DNA from: a virus
IMG/VR virus record: IMGVR_UViG_3300006802_006270
Coordinates: 1 to 25,829 of that record
Reading direction: 5' to 3' (one strand)
Length of the DNA stretch: 25,829 nt
Shown here: in pieces, positions 1 to 7,961 of the stretch
Layout of the letters: the number at the start of each line of letters is the position of its first letter
Position numbering within the stretch: position 1 is the first letter of the stretch
The notes under the pieces: model-generated
What the model was told of the DNA's origin: nothing
Database searches by the model: none
What the model saw: the letters and a program-made list of their open reading frames with translations, nothing else
Made by a program: the position numbers and the translations under genes

Positions 1-405
1 ACCGTGTTCAAATCCACCACCCCAAGATTTTTTCCAATCTGAATTTAGTATTCCTAATACTTTAATGATTGGCGTGTCTTGTAGTTCATCTTTTTCATGG
101 TCTGTATGTAGATTATCTTCTCTATGTTCATCTTTCATAGAGATACCGCAAAACAAAAGGTCTAGGGGAACATTCACATTTTGTTTTTTTGCAGTTTCAT
201 GAATCATCATTAATAAACTCATAGACACGCCGCCCAAAAATTTATCATGCATTGTGTTACCTTGTATAACATTTATCTTTGCATGTTTATCTTCAAATGG
301 TTTACCCATTGGATAATTAAAGTTCCATTTATCAGATTTTGTAATTTGATGTTTAAAGAAATCTAAAAATAAAGGTGAACAACAATTCTTAACTATCGTT
401 GCCAT
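1..405 (-). CDS. 2OG-Fe(II) oxygenase-like protein, partial (3' end beyond window)
   Basis: Reading from the ATG at 405 gives 135 codons with no stop before the window edge, so the C-terminus is missing. The visible part has an H-T-D triplet (in [10 protein letters not shown]) that fits the first Fe(II)-binding HxD pair of 2-oxoglutarate/Fe(II) dioxygenases. It is followed by a W-G-G-G-F-E-H-G stretch resembling the strand after the metal site in prolyl-4-hydroxylase-like phage oxygenases. The distal His and the 2OG-binding Arg would lie off the window. The start overlaps the uvsX 3' end by 17 nt, with only a weak AAAGAG ribosome site, so translation is probably coupled to uvsX. The substrate cannot be told; protein or nucleic acid hydroxylation are both possible. 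It differs in sequence from the three oxygenases near the clamp genes. Confidence 0.62.
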   Translation of the reverse strand, partial: MATIVKNCCSPLFLDFFKHQITKSDKWNFNYPMGKPFEDKHAKINVIQGNTMHDKFLGGVSMSLLMMIHETAKKQNVNVPLDLLFCGISMKDEHREDNLHTDHEKDELQDTPIIKVLGILNSDWKKSWGGGFEHG

Positions 406-1411
406 ACTTAAACTCTTTTAATGCAACTTCTTCTAATTTTTCCATAACCTCTTTTGTGAAATATTTTTCTGGGTCATTGTTAATTGTTTTGGCATATTGT
501 TTACTACCATCTGGTAATTCAATACGAGTGGATACTTGTTTGAAGATTCCATATTGTACAGCCAAGTCAAGTAATCCATAATACTTATCAAGTCCTTTAT
601 CATAAGTTAATAATACATCAACCATTTTATTTTCCATAGTTAATCTTGACTTATGGTTTTTACAATGAATGATATTACCTATGACTTCTGTACCATCTTT
701 AAATTTTTTCTTTGAAAGATAGATGATACTTGAAGCAGCATATTTTAATCCACTACCACCACCCATTTCTTTTTGAGGGAACATTGAACCAATCACATCA
801 TATGTATGATTCGTTACAACCATTGGTACTTTTGCTTTTCCAAGTTTTAAAGTTAAAACTCTAAATGCAGCTTTGAGTATTTGTGCTCTTGACATATCTC
901 TAGTTTCTTTTCCTGCCTCTGTATCTTCTACTTCTTTTGTAGTTGATAACATACCAAGAGAATCTAAACATATAAAGAGTGGTCTTCGTATATCTACATC
1001 TTGTTGCATGTATCTATCTAATACTTTTAATGCTTGATGTCTAAACTCTTGTACAGTTGTCACTGGCATTATCACCATTCTATTTGCATCTATACCTCTA
1101 TCAACAACCATCTGTTTTGTGATTGCACTTTCTGATTCAAAGTATACAACACCAGAGTTTGGATTTTGGTCTAGAAAGTTTTTGACCATGCCCATGAGAA
1201 AGAAAGTTTTACCTGTTGCACTTTCTCCTGCCAGAGCAGTTATTTTATTTTGTGGAAGTCCACCATAAAGTGAACCAGAGATGAGAGCATTAAATATATG
1301 AGAACCTGTATCTATAAAGTTCTCTACATCTCCAGCCTCTACGCCATCTGAAACTATTCCTGCATATTCGTTACCCGTTTCTTTGATAACATCTTTTAAA
1401 AAGTCATTCAT
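389..1411 (-). CDS. uvsX: UvsX-type RecA-like recombinase
   Basis: A 340-residue RecA/Rad51-family strand-exchange ATPase, the T4 UvsX counterpart (T4 UvsX is about 390 residues). It forms filaments on single-stranded DNA and drives phage recombination-dependent replication and repair. The Walker A motif GESATGKT lies at residues 62-69, and the Walker B strand LFICLD at about 145-150 is followed by SLGML. Later comes the HTYD...[11 protein letters not shown] loop region typical of UvsX/RecA DNA-binding loops. I chose the ATG at 1411 because it has a good AGGGG ribosome site 8 nt upstream. A 27-codon longer reading from 1492 would overlap the upstream methyltransferase by about 70 nt. It lies 10 nt after the CmoA-like gene and is transcribed with it from the promoter at 2151-2179. 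Confidence 0.95.
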   Translation of the reverse strand: MNDFLKDVIKETGNEYAGIVSDGVEAGDVENFIDTGSHIFNALISGSLYGGLPQNKITALAGESATGKTFFLMGMVKNFLDQNPNSGVVYFESESAITKQMVVDRGIDANRMVIMPVTTVQEFRHQALKVLDRYMQQDVDIRRPLFICLDSLGMLSTTKEVEDTEAGKETRDMSRAQILKAAFRVLTLKLGKAKVPMVVTNHTYDVIGSMFPQKEMGGGSGLKYAASSIIYLSKKKFKDGTEVIGNIIHCKNHKSRLTMENKMVDVLLTYDKGLDKYYGLLDLAVQYGIFKQVSTRIELPDGSKQYAKTINNDPEKYFTKEVMEKLEEVALKEFKYGNDS

Positions 1412-1421
1412 TTTTTTTCCC

Positions 1422-2126
1422 CTACTTAATTGCAATTGCACCAACGAACATATGATTACGCCAGAATGGTTGAGCAGTTTTAAATCCAGCACATTCTAAC
1501 ATACCTTCTAACTCTTTCCAAGTATTAGGTTTTAACATGTTCCTTAATGTTTTTTCTTTTTCTAAAATATCTGATGCTTCGAAATGTTTTCTTTTATAAT
1601 CATAAAAATTAAAAGTTATCATTTCTTGTAATCTTGAATCATCACAAACTGTTTTTTCTGCAAAGATAAAAGCACCACCATGATTTAGTCCATTGTATAT
1701 ATTTTGTAATACATTAAATCTATCTTTTCTAGGCATAAATTGTAATGTAAATATTGATGTCACTAAACTACAATTTTCAAATTTGTAATTACGAACATCT
1801 TTCTTTTCAAAATTAACATTTGCCCAATCATATTCTTTTTTAATTCTTTCATGTCTTGCGTCAAGTTCTGTGAAGAAACTAGGAGCAAGTTCTATACCAA
1901 CATAATTAGCATACTTACAAAATGATTGATTACCTTTTACAAAGGCCTCTGTTAATTTTCCTGTAGAACAACCGATATCAATTACATTCGTTTCATCTTC
2001 TACAAAGTTTCTAGATAAACTAATTACATCTTCTAGTAAGTTTGTATATCCACGAATTGAATGTTCAATATGGTCATCAAAACCTTCTTCTCTTTGAGCG
2101 AAGGTAAAGTCATAATTTTTAGACAT
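1422..2126 (-). CDS. CmoA-like SAM-dependent methyltransferase
   Basis: A 234-residue class I Rossmann methyltransferase. Motif I is DIGCSTG at residues 50-56. Overall order and motifs follow CmoA, the bacterial carboxy-SAM synthase of tRNA wobble-uridine (cmo5U) modification: an N-terminal F-D-x-H/R-(V/I)-x-x-S-I/V-(R/P)-GY, FTLQF at 126-130, [11 protein letters not shown] at about 143-153, an AEK motif, and a D-Y-K-R segment at about 176-179. The length is close to E. coli CmoA (247). In my hand alignment the position of E. coli Arg199, which holds the carboxylate of carboxy-SAM, is a lysine here (about K192). It may therefore make carboxy-SAM, bind it differently, or be an ordinary methyltransferase. 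It is first after the promoter at 2151-2179, has a TTGGAG ribosome site, and is followed by uvsX. The family call is firm; the reaction is not. Confidence 0.75.
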   Translation of the reverse strand: MSKNYDFTFAQREEGFDDHIEHSIRGYTNLLEDVISLSRNFVEDETNVIDIGCSTGKLTEAFVKGNQSFCKYANYVGIELAPSFFTELDARHERIKKEYDWANVNFEKKDVRNYKFENCSLVTSIFTLQFMPRKDRFNVLQNIYNGLNHGGAFIFAEKTVCDDSRLQEMITFNFYDYKRKHFEASDILEKEKTLRNMLKPNTWKELEGMLECAGFKTAQPFWRNHMFVGAIAIK

Positions 2127-2142
2127 AATTAATACTCCAATT

Positions 2143-2179
2143 TATGTGCCAGTATATCTGGTTCAACAAGTTTTGTCAA
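2143..2179 (-). repeat. 37-bp direct repeat, copy 1 (contains promoter P1)
   Basis: This 37-bp stretch is identical, in the same orientation, to 7922-7958. It includes the whole promoter and the 8 bases after the -10. The two copies bracket about 5.7 kb carrying gp43, the PP-loop gene and both cytosine methyltransferases. Confidence 0.92.
2151..2179 (-). promoter_or_regulatory. sigma70-type early promoter P1 (CmoA-like/uvsX)
   Basis: On the minus strand the -35 TTGACA (2179-2174) and -10 TATACT (2156-2151) are separated by exactly 17 bp, and the -10 is followed by GGCACAT. It lies 25 bp upstream of the ATG at 2126. The -35 sits inside the last codons of the upstream cytosine methyltransferase. 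It is identical over 37 bp (2143-2179) to the gp43 promoter. Confidence 0.85.
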
Positions 2180-3305
2180 CACTTTTATTGTATGGTTCTA
2201 TCACATTCTTATAGACAGCTTCAGCAATGGCCTTCATCATTAATGATGGTACCATTCTTCCACATCTCTCTATCTTTTGTGACATAGAACCAGTTACTTT
2301 AAAATCATCTGGTAAAGCCATTATACGCTTTATCTCATTAATTGTTAATCTTCTTTTTTCTATAAAATGACATACATCTGCATTTGTTGTAATTGTGGGT
2401 GCTGGATGGTGTCTAGACATTTTCTTAACATTGAAATGCCATCCTTTTGGATGAAAGTCATTTCCACCTAATACTTTGTCTGGGTCATCTGGCATCAGAG
2501 ATGCCGTATCTTTATAGTGTGCAGAATTTAACCAAGTGTCTGTACACCATTTAACTTCTTCTTTATCTAATTCTAAATCCTCTAGTGCCTCTCCTGCTGT
2601 TACTACTTCTTTATTCTCTTGTGGAAAGATACTAGCAATGTTCATAAATGTTAATCCTATGGCCTCTGTGACATCCTCACGGACTGCTATGAAGATAACT
2701 CGCCTTCTAGACTGTGGTACTCCAAAATGTGATGCATTCAAAATCTTATATGATACATCATAACCAATTTTTTCAAATGTATTTACAATCTCATTTAATT
2801 TTAGCTTGGCTTCTCCCGCCAATAAGCCTGCAACATTTTCTCCTATGATTACTTTAGGTTTAATTTCTTCTGCAACTCTAAGATATTCAAAGAATAAGTC
2901 TTCTATGTTTTCTACTACTTTATTGTCTGAATACTTTTTAGTTTTACCCCAACCATCAGAATGTTTTGAACCAGACTTTCCTAGTGTACCACACATTGAA
3001 AAAGCAGAACACGGTGGGGAACCATCTAATATATCTAGTTCACCTTTTTGTATTCCAGCAGTTTCTAAAAAGTCTTTACCTGTAAGTTCTTTTATATCAT
3101 CAGGTAGTATTTTTGTATCTGGGTAATTTTCTTTGTAAGTAATTCTTGCTTGTTCTACAAACTCATTTACACAAAGTATATTTCCACCTGCAAGTCTGTA
3201 ACCTGTAGATGAACCACCGCCACCAGCAAAGGTAGATATGACACTAAACTTATTTTGTGCCGATGCTTCTTTTACATCTTTTAAATTATACTTTGAATAT
3301 TTCAT
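2163..3305 (-). CDS. DNA cytosine-C5 methyltransferase (paralogue B)
   Basis: A 380-residue 5-methylcytosine DNA methyltransferase. Motifs in order: I FAGGGGSSTG at 26-35 (SAM binding); IV GSPPCSAFS with catalytic Cys99; VI ENV at 156-158; VIII QSRRR at 198-202; a variable target-recognition region at about 225-285; then a HHPAPTIT segment and a C-terminal GRMVPSLMMKAI helix fitting motifs IX-X. All catalytic residues are present, so it should be active. It is closely similar along most of its length to the gene just upstream, with which it shares the start MKY..YNLKDV, and it begins 1 nt after that gene's stop with no good ribosome site of its own. The pair therefore looks like a tandem duplication with divergence in the target-recognition region. 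Target sequence is unknown. Likely roles are protection from host restriction or the first step of a further modification. Confidence 0.92.
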   Translation of the reverse strand: MKYSKYNLKDVKEASAQNKFSVISTFAGGGGSSTGYRLAGGNILCVNEFVEQARITYKENYPDTKILPDDIKELTGKDFLETAGIQKGELDILDGSPPCSAFSMCGTLGKSGSKHSDGWGKTKKYSDNKVVENIEDLFFEYLRVAEEIKPKVIIGENVAGLLAGEAKLKLNEIVNTFEKIGYDVSYKILNASHFGVPQSRRRVIFIAVREDVTEAIGLTFMNIASIFPQENKEVVTAGEALEDLELDKEEVKWCTDTWLNSAHYKDTASLMPDDPDKVLGGNDFHPKGWHFNVKKMSRHHPAPTITTNADVCHFIEKRRLTINEIKRIMALPDDFKVTGSMSQKIERCGRMVPSLMMKAIAEAVYKNVIEPYNKSVDKTC

Positions 3306-3306
3306 A

Positions 3307-4497
3307 TTAAAAATCTATACATCTTCCTTTTGATTCCCAATCATTATAACGAGTAGGTTCTAAACCATCTTTTCTTCCACCTATTTCTTTAGGGTTTTTT
3401 TTATAGTATGGTTTCAATACTTTTTCATAAATTGATTCTGCAATTGCTTTCATCATAAGTGGTGGTACCATTCTGCCACATCTTTCTGACTGTTGATTAA
3501 AACTACCTGTTAGTTTAAAGTCATCAGGTAATGACATCATTCTTTTTGTTTCTTTAACTGTAAATGTTCTTGGTTCATGCCAATGCATCGCTCCACCTGT
3601 TGCTGTAATTGTTGGAGCAGGTTTATGTCTAGATGTTTTTTTCATATTAAAGTGATGACCTTTAGGATGATAATCACAACCTGTTTCTACTTTGTCTGGG
3701 TCATCTGGCATCTTTAACCAAGTTTCATAGTGAGAAGTTTTTTTAAATTTTTCTATTAGTGTGTCTGCTTCTTTTCTATCTACTTCTATATCACTTAAAC
3801 AATCTTCTAATGTAACCACTTCTTTACTTTCATCTGGGAATAAACTATTAATATTCATAAATGTTAATCCTACTGCCTCTGTAACATCCTCGCGAACAGC
3901 GATAAAGATAGTTCTTTGTCTAGTTTGTGGAACACCATAGTGAACAGAATTTAAAACTTTGTATGATACATCATATCCTATTTCTTCAAATGTATTTACA
4001 ATTTTAAAAAGATAATTTTTTGCTTCTCCAACAGTTAGTCCTTTAACATTTTCAGCAATAATTACTTTTGGTTTTAAATCTTTTGCTATTCTTAAAAACT
4101 CAAAAAATAAATCCTCTATGTTTTCTACCTTTTTACCATCAGAATAATTTTTAGTTTGACCCCAACCTTTAGAGTGTCCACCTTGTACCATTGCACCAGA
4201 TACTGAGAATGCAGAACATGGTGGGGAACCATCAAAGATATCTATGTCACCATACTTGTTAAAATCTTCTGCAGTAAGTTTTTTTATATCATCTGGTAAT
4301 ACAGGTGTGTTAGGATAGTTTTCCTTATATGTATTTATTGCTTGTTCAACAAATTCATTTACACATAATATTTTACCACCAGCCAAACGATAACCTGTGG
4401 AACTACCACCACCACCAGCAAAAGTTGATACTACTGTAAACTTCTCTTGTTCTGATGCCTTAACGACATCTTTTAAATTATAAGGTTTATATTTCAC
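3307..4497 (-). CDS. DNA cytosine-C5 methyltransferase (paralogue A)
   Basis: A 396-residue 5-methylcytosine DNA methyltransferase with all key motifs: I FAGGGGSSTG at 26-35; IV SPPCSAFS with catalytic Cys94; VI ENV at 149-151; VIII QTRQR at 191-195; a KPAPTITAT segment; and a C-terminal GRMVPPLMMKAI helix. The target-recognition region between VIII and IX differs from paralogue B, with different spacing and substitutions, so the two may recognise different sites. It has about 20 extra C-terminal residues (GGRKDGLEP...) that B lacks. The ATG at 4497 lies inside the end of the PP-loop gene (11-nt overlap), so the two are probably coupled. It is in the gp43 transcription unit, which places methylation at the time of phage DNA replication. 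Activity is inferred from intact motifs. Confidence 0.92.
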   Translation of the reverse strand: MKYKPYNLKDVVKASEQEKFTVVSTFAGGGGSSTGYRLAGGKILCVNEFVEQAINTYKENYPNTPVLPDDIKKLTAEDFNKYGDIDIFDGSPPCSAFSVSGAMVQGGHSKGWGQTKNYSDGKKVENIEDLFFEFLRIAKDLKPKVIIAENVKGLTVGEAKNYLFKIVNTFEEIGYDVSYKVLNSVHYGVPQTRQRTIFIAVREDVTEAVGLTFMNINSLFPDESKEVVTLEDCLSDIEVDRKEADTLIEKFKKTSHYETWLKMPDDPDKVETGCDYHPKGHHFNMKKTSRHKPAPTITATGGAMHWHEPRTFTVKETKRMMSLPDDFKLTGSFNQQSERCGRMVPPLMMKAIAESIYEKVLKPYYKKNPKEIGGRKDGLEPTRYNDWESKGRCIDF

Positions 4498-5422
4498 TTT
4501 CTTCTTTTAACCATTCTTCTAAATTTGCTGTATTATCAAATTCATACCAATCACTATATACTTCTAACATTCTAGTTCTATTTTTAAAATTAACTTCTCT
4601 ATTATTTAGCAGAGTGCCAAACAGTTTATTTACACCACTTCCTATTTGTAAATTTAAATGATTTTCTACTTTGTCTATTTCGTTAAATTCGTAAAATGCA
4701 TTTCTGACATGATGTTTTTGAAATGGTTTGTTTAACTGTTCATGGTTGTGTCTATAAAAAAATTGTTTTACTGCAGTAGTTAAATATGGTGTTATAAGTT
4801 TTTTATTATTCATCTCTGCAACTTTTTTGTGCCATATGTAACCAGCTTGATTTTCTTCTTGAAAATAATTATCTCTAAACTCATTAAAATTATCACCTGT
4901 ATAATGTATCATGGCTTTTTTACTTAATCCATAATAACCATCAGCAGCCCAACCAGATAAAACATAGTTTTCTTTTATTTGTGGATAGATATGTAAGAAA
5001 GGAAATGTACATTCAAATTGTGTTTTCTTTTTACATCCTAATCTAACTAAGTTATGAAAATCTTCTACTAATTTATCTGTAGGTATAGTTACACCAATAA
5101 ATCTCCAATTTCTCATTTGTGCAATATCTTTTGCTTTATTATAATCATAAGATTCATGATTATCTAATCTAAAACTATATGCTGTTATTTTCTTTCCAAG
5201 TCTTTCTGCTGCAAATGCAATAGAGATAGAATCAACACCACCAGATAATAATACTGCAACTTCTTTTTCTGGTACAGAATCATTTACTTCATTTGTTAAT
5301 ATTTTATCTATCATTAAATGGTCAAACATGTTTTCATTAGCATTAAATATTGCATCCCAATTATTAGAATATGTGTCTTGGTCTACTTGCATTGGTCTTT
5401 TCTTATCTCCTTTACCTGCCAT
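4487..5422 (-). CDS. PP-loop (asparagine-synthase-like) ATP pyrophosphatase domain protein
   Basis: A 311-residue protein. Residues 1-27 (GKGDKKRP...NNWDAIF) match a short motif seen in small stand-alone phage proteins. Residues 55-165 form a PP-loop ATPase domain: AVLLSGGVDS with the SGGxDS nucleotide loop at 60-65, and LSGWAADGYYG at 154-164, which corresponds to the second substrate-adenylate loop of asparagine synthase B. No N-terminal glutaminase domain is present, so a free or protein-bound amine, rather than glutamine hydrolysed in cis, would be the nitrogen donor if it is an amidoligase. The substrate is unknown. It overlaps gp43's stop by 1 nt (TAATG) and the first C5-methyltransferase by 11 nt, so all four are translated as a unit. 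A role in nucleotide or base modification is inferred from this position; tRNA modification or amino-acid chemistry are alternatives. Confidence 0.75.
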   Translation of the reverse strand: MAGKGDKKRPMQVDQDTYSNNWDAIFNANENMFDHLMIDKILTNEVNDSVPEKEVAVLLSGGVDSISIAFAAERLGKKITAYSFRLDNHESYDYNKAKDIAQMRNWRFIGVTIPTDKLVEDFHNLVRLGCKKKTQFECTFPFLHIYPQIKENYVLSGWAADGYYGLSKKAMIHYTGDNFNEFRDNYFQEENQAGYIWHKKVAEMNNKKLITPYLTTAVKQFFYRHNHEQLNKPFQKHHVRNAFYEFNEIDKVENHLNLQIGSGVNKLFGTLLNNREVNFKNRTRMLEVYSDWYEFDNTANLEEWLKEESEI

Positions 5423-7917
5423 TAAAAAAACTCCTCTAGTGTTCCTTGTGTACCATAACTACCATCAATCTGCCATTGTATAATACCTGTAATAAATTTT
5501 AATGGTTCTATAAATGACTTTTCAAATTGCATATCATAATCTACTATACTGTGTAAGTTTAATTCTTTTGGTAACTTAGTCATAAATGATATTGATGTTG
5601 ATTGATATGTGTTTGGTATTTTCATATGTAAAAATTTAATCTTATCACCTTCTTGAATATAAGGATACTTTCCTTGTAATTTCTTTTCTTTTAAAAGATG
5701 ATTATATAATATTGCACCTTTACAATGTATTGGTGCTCCTTTCTTAAATAGATTGTGTGATTCAGTCCACTTGTTTAATCCATTTACAGAGCGTGGATAC
5801 GCAACTAGTTCTGGGTTTAGTGTCATAAATTCTTTTCTAAAATCTTGTATAAAACTATTTAGCACTTTTGAATCTTCATTCATTATAATAGTTAATGCTT
5901 CTTTAATCTTTTCACGACAAGGTGCAGGGGTTGATGACTTCACAGCTTCAACACCCATGATTTTTAATTTAGGTTCTTTGTAACGAACACCTTCAACATC
6001 ATGTGTATTTAAAATATATCTTTTCTTTGCAACCCAAATACCTTTGTCTGCAATCACCTCTCTTTTCATCTGCATCTTTTGTTCATATGCATTTACATAG
6101 TCAGCGAGTTCTTGATAAGACTTATCAATAAAAGGTTCGATTTTATCTGTAGCCACTTTGTCCAAGAAGTCAACGATTTTGGATTTGTCGGTTTCTCCTT
6201 TGAATACTTTGCCAACAAGTTTGTCAAAACAAATATACACCGAGTCCGTATCTGATGCAATAATGTAATCTTCTCCATTGGTTTCAAGTATTTTATTAAG
6301 ATACCCATTAAGAGAACGTTCAATATAACGAATAGCAAATTGACCACTGGTAGTAATTGCTTCAGCGACCAAAATATTATAATACCTAAACCAGTTATTA
6401 CCAATAGCACCATATGCACTATTAAGAGAAATCTTTTTGGCCATTTGGATATTATTAAATTTTGAAATTGTTTTTTTAAGTTTTGGGTCTTTAGTTCTTT
6501 CATAATCTTTTTTTGCCTCCAACATTAACTGTTTGAATTTTACTCTATCATCATACATCTTTTGCATGAGTTCTGGTAGAAATCCTTTTTGAGTTGTTTT
6601 AAACAAAGCACCATTTGGTGTCATAGTTGCACCTTTTAATATTGATGTGTCTACACTTTTATTTAGCATTTTCTCAACAGACATGTTTTTAACTTTTTCA
6701 TTTGCAACTAATGTTTCTGGTGAAATATTATATTGCATAATCAGATGTGGATATAGTGAATTTAAATCAAAAGACATCACCCATTTATGTAAACCCACTT
6801 GTGGGTCTTTTACATATGCACCTTCAAACTTTTCAGATTTAGTTTGATTTACTTTTTGTGGAATTACTATATTCTTTTTTCTAAGTTCATTATAGATTAG
6901 TATATCCCAATATTTAACTGAACCAAGTACATCCATATAATTAACCTTGGCATCATAAGCCATAGTCAAACATAGTTCAATCAATCTCATTTTATCTTCT
7001 AGTCTATCAACAATTTCTACATCTTGTATATTGTAGTCAATAAACGATTGGAAGTCCTTTAAGTACCATTCTCGGAATGTTTCGTATGGATTGTCATCTT
7101 TACTCTCACCGAGTTCAACATGGGCAATATGGTCAAGTCTGTAACTCTCACGATTGGTATATGTAAACTTCCTATACAAATCATAATAATCTAAATGTGA
7201 TACTCCTTGAATATCATAGACTTGATGTTTTCTACCCATTTGATAAACTTCTCTACTTGATACATTACCCCAAGGTGAAAGTTTATTCACTTCTGTTTCA
7301 TCATATAAATTTTTAATACGATTACATACATAAGGTATATCAAAAAATTCTGTATTCCAACCTGTAATCACATCTGGTTGATTCTTTTGCCAGAAAGATA
7401 AAAACTCTTGTATCAACATTTTTTCATCTTTACATTTTACATAAGTTACATCTTCTCTTGTGTTTTTGTATTCACCTGTACCCCAAACTAATATTTGTTT
7501 GTTTTGATGATTCTTAATTGTGATTGATAGTAGTGGTTCAATTGCATCTTCTGGGTTTGGAAATCCATTTTCACACGCCACTTCTATATCAATCGTTACA
7601 ATAAGAATTTTATCAACATCCCATTTTACAAAACTAGGATATTCATCTGCAATATAATTATATTGAAATGTAGTATTACCAAAGATTAAATGTGGTTGGT
7701 CTTCATAAGATTTTAACCATTCTTTTGCTTCTTTGATTGTATTATGTTTTACAGGTGTGACATATTGACCATCTAAGGTTTTATGTTTTGTTTCTTTGAT
7801 TACTTTACAGAACAGCGTAGGGGAATATTTAACCTTTCGATTAACTCTTTCTCCATTTACATATTCTCTAACGAGCAGGGTATTACCCCATGGTGTTACA
7901 TTTGTATAAAAGTTCAT
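5422..7917 (-). CDS. 43: Family B DNA polymerase gp43
   Basis: The phage replicative DNA polymerase with 3'-5' proofreading, 831 residues (T4 gp43 is 898). Exonuclease motifs: Exo I TIDIE with D110/E112; Exo II GWNTEFFDIP at about 186-195; Exo III Y295-x3-D299. Polymerase motifs: A SFDLNSLYP at 382-390; B KKISLNSAYG at 494-503; C ASDTDS at 554-559. All carboxylates are present. The C-terminus IDGSYGTQGTLEEFF should hold the clamp-binding peptide, as in T4. The ATG at 7917 is only about 6 nt after the predicted transcription start of P2, with no ribosome site, so the message appears nearly leaderless. It is the first gene of the unit that continues into the PP-loop and methyltransferase genes. 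In T4 gp43 controls its own translation; whether this one does cannot be seen here. Confidence 0.97.
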   Translation of the reverse strand: MNFYTNVTPWGNTLLVREYVNGERVNRKVKYSPTLFCKVIKETKHKTLDGQYVTPVKHNTIKEAKEWLKSYEDQPHLIFGNTTFQYNYIADEYPSFVKWDVDKILIVTIDIEVACENGFPNPEDAIEPLLSITIKNHQNKQILVWGTGEYKNTREDVTYVKCKDEKMLIQEFLSFWQKNQPDVITGWNTEFFDIPYVCNRIKNLYDETEVNKLSPWGNVSSREVYQMGRKHQVYDIQGVSHLDYYDLYRKFTYTNRESYRLDHIAHVELGESKDDNPYETFREWYLKDFQSFIDYNIQDVEIVDRLEDKMRLIELCLTMAYDAKVNYMDVLGSVKYWDILIYNELRKKNIVIPQKVNQTKSEKFEGAYVKDPQVGLHKWVMSFDLNSLYPHLIMQYNISPETLVANEKVKNMSVEKMLNKSVDTSILKGATMTPNGALFKTTQKGFLPELMQKMYDDRVKFKQLMLEAKKDYERTKDPKLKKTISKFNNIQMAKKISLNSAYGAIGNNWFRYYNILVAEAITTSGQFAIRYIERSLNGYLNKILETNGEDYIIASDTDSVYICFDKLVGKVFKGETDKSKIVDFLDKVATDKIEPFIDKSYQELADYVNAYEQKMQMKREVIADKGIWVAKKRYILNTHDVEGVRYKEPKLKIMGVEAVKSSTPAPCREKIKEALTIIMNEDSKVLNSFIQDFRKEFMTLNPELVAYPRSVNGLNKWTESHNLFKKGAPIHCKGAILYNHLLKEKKLQGKYPYIQEGDKIKFLHMKIPNTYQSTSISFMTKLPKELNLHSIVDYDMQFEKSFIEPLKFITGIIQWQIDGSYGTQGTLEEFF

Positions 7918-7921
7918 AATA

Positions 7922-7958
7922 TATGTGCCAGTATATCTGGTTCAACAAGTTTTGTCAA
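7922..7958 (-). repeat. 37-bp direct repeat, copy 2 (contains promoter P2)
   Basis: Identical over 37 bp to 2143-2179 in the same orientation. It lies between the small 74-residue gene and gp43. Perfect identity across non-coding as well as promoter positions argues for recent duplication or recombination rather than convergence. Confidence 0.92.
7930..7958 (-). promoter_or_regulatory. sigma70-type early promoter P2 (gp43 operon)
   Basis: -35 TTGACA (7958-7953) and -10 TATACT (7935-7930) with a 17-bp spacer. The first base of the gp43 ATG is 12 bp beyond the -10, so the expected leader is about 6 nt and lacks a Shine-Dalgarno sequence. Confidence 0.87.
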
Positions 7959-7961
7959 TGT

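Noticed and set aside
1412-1492. Longer N-terminus for uvsX from 1492
   Set aside because: It would overlap the CmoA-like gene by about 70 nt and add unlike sequence, whereas the ATG at 1411 has a clear AGGGG site and the expected UvsX start.
399-3126. Plus-strand open frames in the uvsX and methyltransferase regions
   Set aside because: All lie opposite well-supported minus-strand genes, lack ribosome sites and carry no recognisable domain. The same holds for the plus-strand frames elsewhere in the window.
6093-6503. 136-codon open frame on the minus strand inside gp43
   Set aside because: It is an alternative frame of the polymerase palm region, with composition typical of an out-of-frame AT-rich reading; gp43 motifs are intact across it.
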